Source: Desulfocapsa sp.
Lineage (GTDB): Bacteria; Desulfobacterota; Desulfobulbia; Desulfobulbales; Desulfocapsaceae
Assembly: GCA_030635405.1 (NCBI GenBank)
Contig: DAOVZA010000117.1
Location: forward strand, 1 to 6,749
Length of the DNA stretch: 6,749 nucleotides
Reading direction: 5' to 3'
The position numbers were made by a program, and so were the translations under genes. Every line of letters starts with the position of its first letter. Positions within the stretch are counted from its first letter, which is position 1. Below, piece after piece: positions 6,250 through 6,749 of this stretch. Under the pieces are notes generated by a model. That model was not told the DNA's origin. It ran no database searches and saw only the letters and a program-made list of their open reading frames with translations.

Positions 6250-6749
6250 TTATTCTCCTCTACTGGATTTTTTCAAGTCAAGAAGTTGTCGCAGGTTAGA
6301 CTCACTTGAAAAGCTGTGGTTATCATCGGGAAAGGCACCACTACGAACTTCGTTATTGTATTCGTTCACGGCTTCTTTAATTACCGGAGCAAGCTCACAG
6401 TAGGATTTTACAAAACTTGGTATAAACGTATCAAACATCCCAAGAAGATCGTGAGTAACAAGCACTTGGCCATCGCAATGAACGCCAGCACCTATTCCGA
6501 TGGTGGGAATTGAGATCTCTTCAGATAATATTCGGCCTAGCTCTGCAGGAACACATTCAAGAACAAGAGCAAAGGCTCCTGCTTTTTCAATCGCTCTTGC
6601 CTCATCAATCATTTTTCGTGCAGATTCTATATCACGTCCCTGCACCTTATACCCACCCAGCTGAGTTGCTGTCTGCGGGGTAAGTCCGATATGGCCAACA
6701 ACAGATATTCCGGCCTGCACCAGAGCTGTTATTGTATCGCAAACCTCCA
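6250..6749 (-). CDS. panB: 3-methyl-2-oxobutanoate hydroxymethyltransferase PanB (C-terminal part; 5' end outside window)
   Basis: PanB transfers a hydroxymethyl group from 5,10-methylene-tetrahydrofolate to 2-oxoisovalerate (3-methyl-2-oxobutanoate), making ketopantoate, the first committed step of pantothenate and CoA synthesis in the cytoplasm. About 165 C-terminal residues of a family of roughly 265-280 are visible, and the frame stays open to the right edge. Diagnostic motifs are VVGHIGLTPQT, GGYKVQGRD, LVLECVPAEL (with the Glu that serves as catalytic residue in the E. coli enzyme), IPTIGIGAG, CDGQVLVTHDLLG and the late FPDDNHSF. About 20 residues follow this last motif, slightly more than in E. 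coli PanB. The stop at 6250 is two bases from the lemA start. The true start is not in the window; the GTG at 6720 lies inside the conserved fold and is not the start. Confidence 0.96.
   Translation of the reverse strand, partial: EVCDTITALVQAGISVVGHIGLTPQTATQLGGYKVQGRDIESARKMIDEARAIEKAGAFALVLECVPAELGRILSEEISIPTIGIGAGVHCDGQVLVTHDLLGMFDTFIPSFVKSYCELAPVIKEAVNEYNNEVRSGAFPDDNHSFSSESNLRQLLDLKKSSRGE
6255..6260 (-). promoter_or_regulatory. Ribosome binding site of lemA inside the panB 3' end
   Basis: GAGGAG on the minus strand lies seven bases before the GTG codon at 6247 and overlaps the last sense codons of panB. It decides the GTG start of lemA, since no ATG is present in frame at the conserved beginning of the protein. 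Confidence 0.8.

Noticed and set aside
6718..6720. GTG as start codon of a 156-residue PanB
   Set aside because: The frame continues upstream to the window edge, and the family has about 100 more N-terminal residues, so this codon is internal.

Overview
The window looks like a chromosomal stretch of a Gram-negative bacterium of moderate to low GC. Its division locus has a PASTA-tailed FtsI, and its cyclic-nucleotide-binding methyltransferase is of a type seen in several environmental phyla. A member of the Desulfobacterota (former Deltaproteobacteria) fits best, but this is inferred from family resemblance and not proven here. No mobile element, CRISPR array, tRNA or rRNA was seen.

Left part, minus strand: the head of a division and cell-wall (dcw) operon, read from right to left as mraZ (3610-3143), rsmH (3143-2244), ftsL (2226-1858) and an ftsI-type penicillin-binding protein (1842 to beyond base 1). 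The genes overlap or sit 15-17 bases apart, so they are very likely one transcript. A sigma70-like promoter (3660-3689) lies upstream of mraZ. It is followed by three TGGAN pentamers spaced exactly 10 bases apart (3625-3649), which match the known layout of a MraZ operator, so the operon probably represses itself. The main surprise is the ftsI product. The reading frame is open for 614 codons and keeps the membrane anchor, the pedestal motifs and a good PASTA domain, but all three transpeptidase signatures (SxxK, SxN, KTG) are missing. It is either a pseudo-enzyme or a non-catalytic divisome subunit.

Middle: a 489-base intergenic region separates mraZ from a divergent plus-strand gene (4100-5680). 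That gene has an extended -10 promoter and encodes a fusion of an N-terminal cyclic-nucleotide-binding domain, a helical linker and a C-terminal class I SAM-dependent methyltransferase. It resembles proteins annotated as involved in 3-hydroxypalmitate methyl ester biosynthesis, but the substrate is unknown.

Right part, minus strand: the 3' part of panB (ketopantoate hydroxymethyltransferase, pantothenate and CoA synthesis) is followed after two bases by lemA, a small membrane-anchored coiled-coil protein that starts with GTG. The lemA ribosome binding site lies in the last codons of panB. The lemA and methyltransferase genes converge with only 15 bases between them and no visible terminator.
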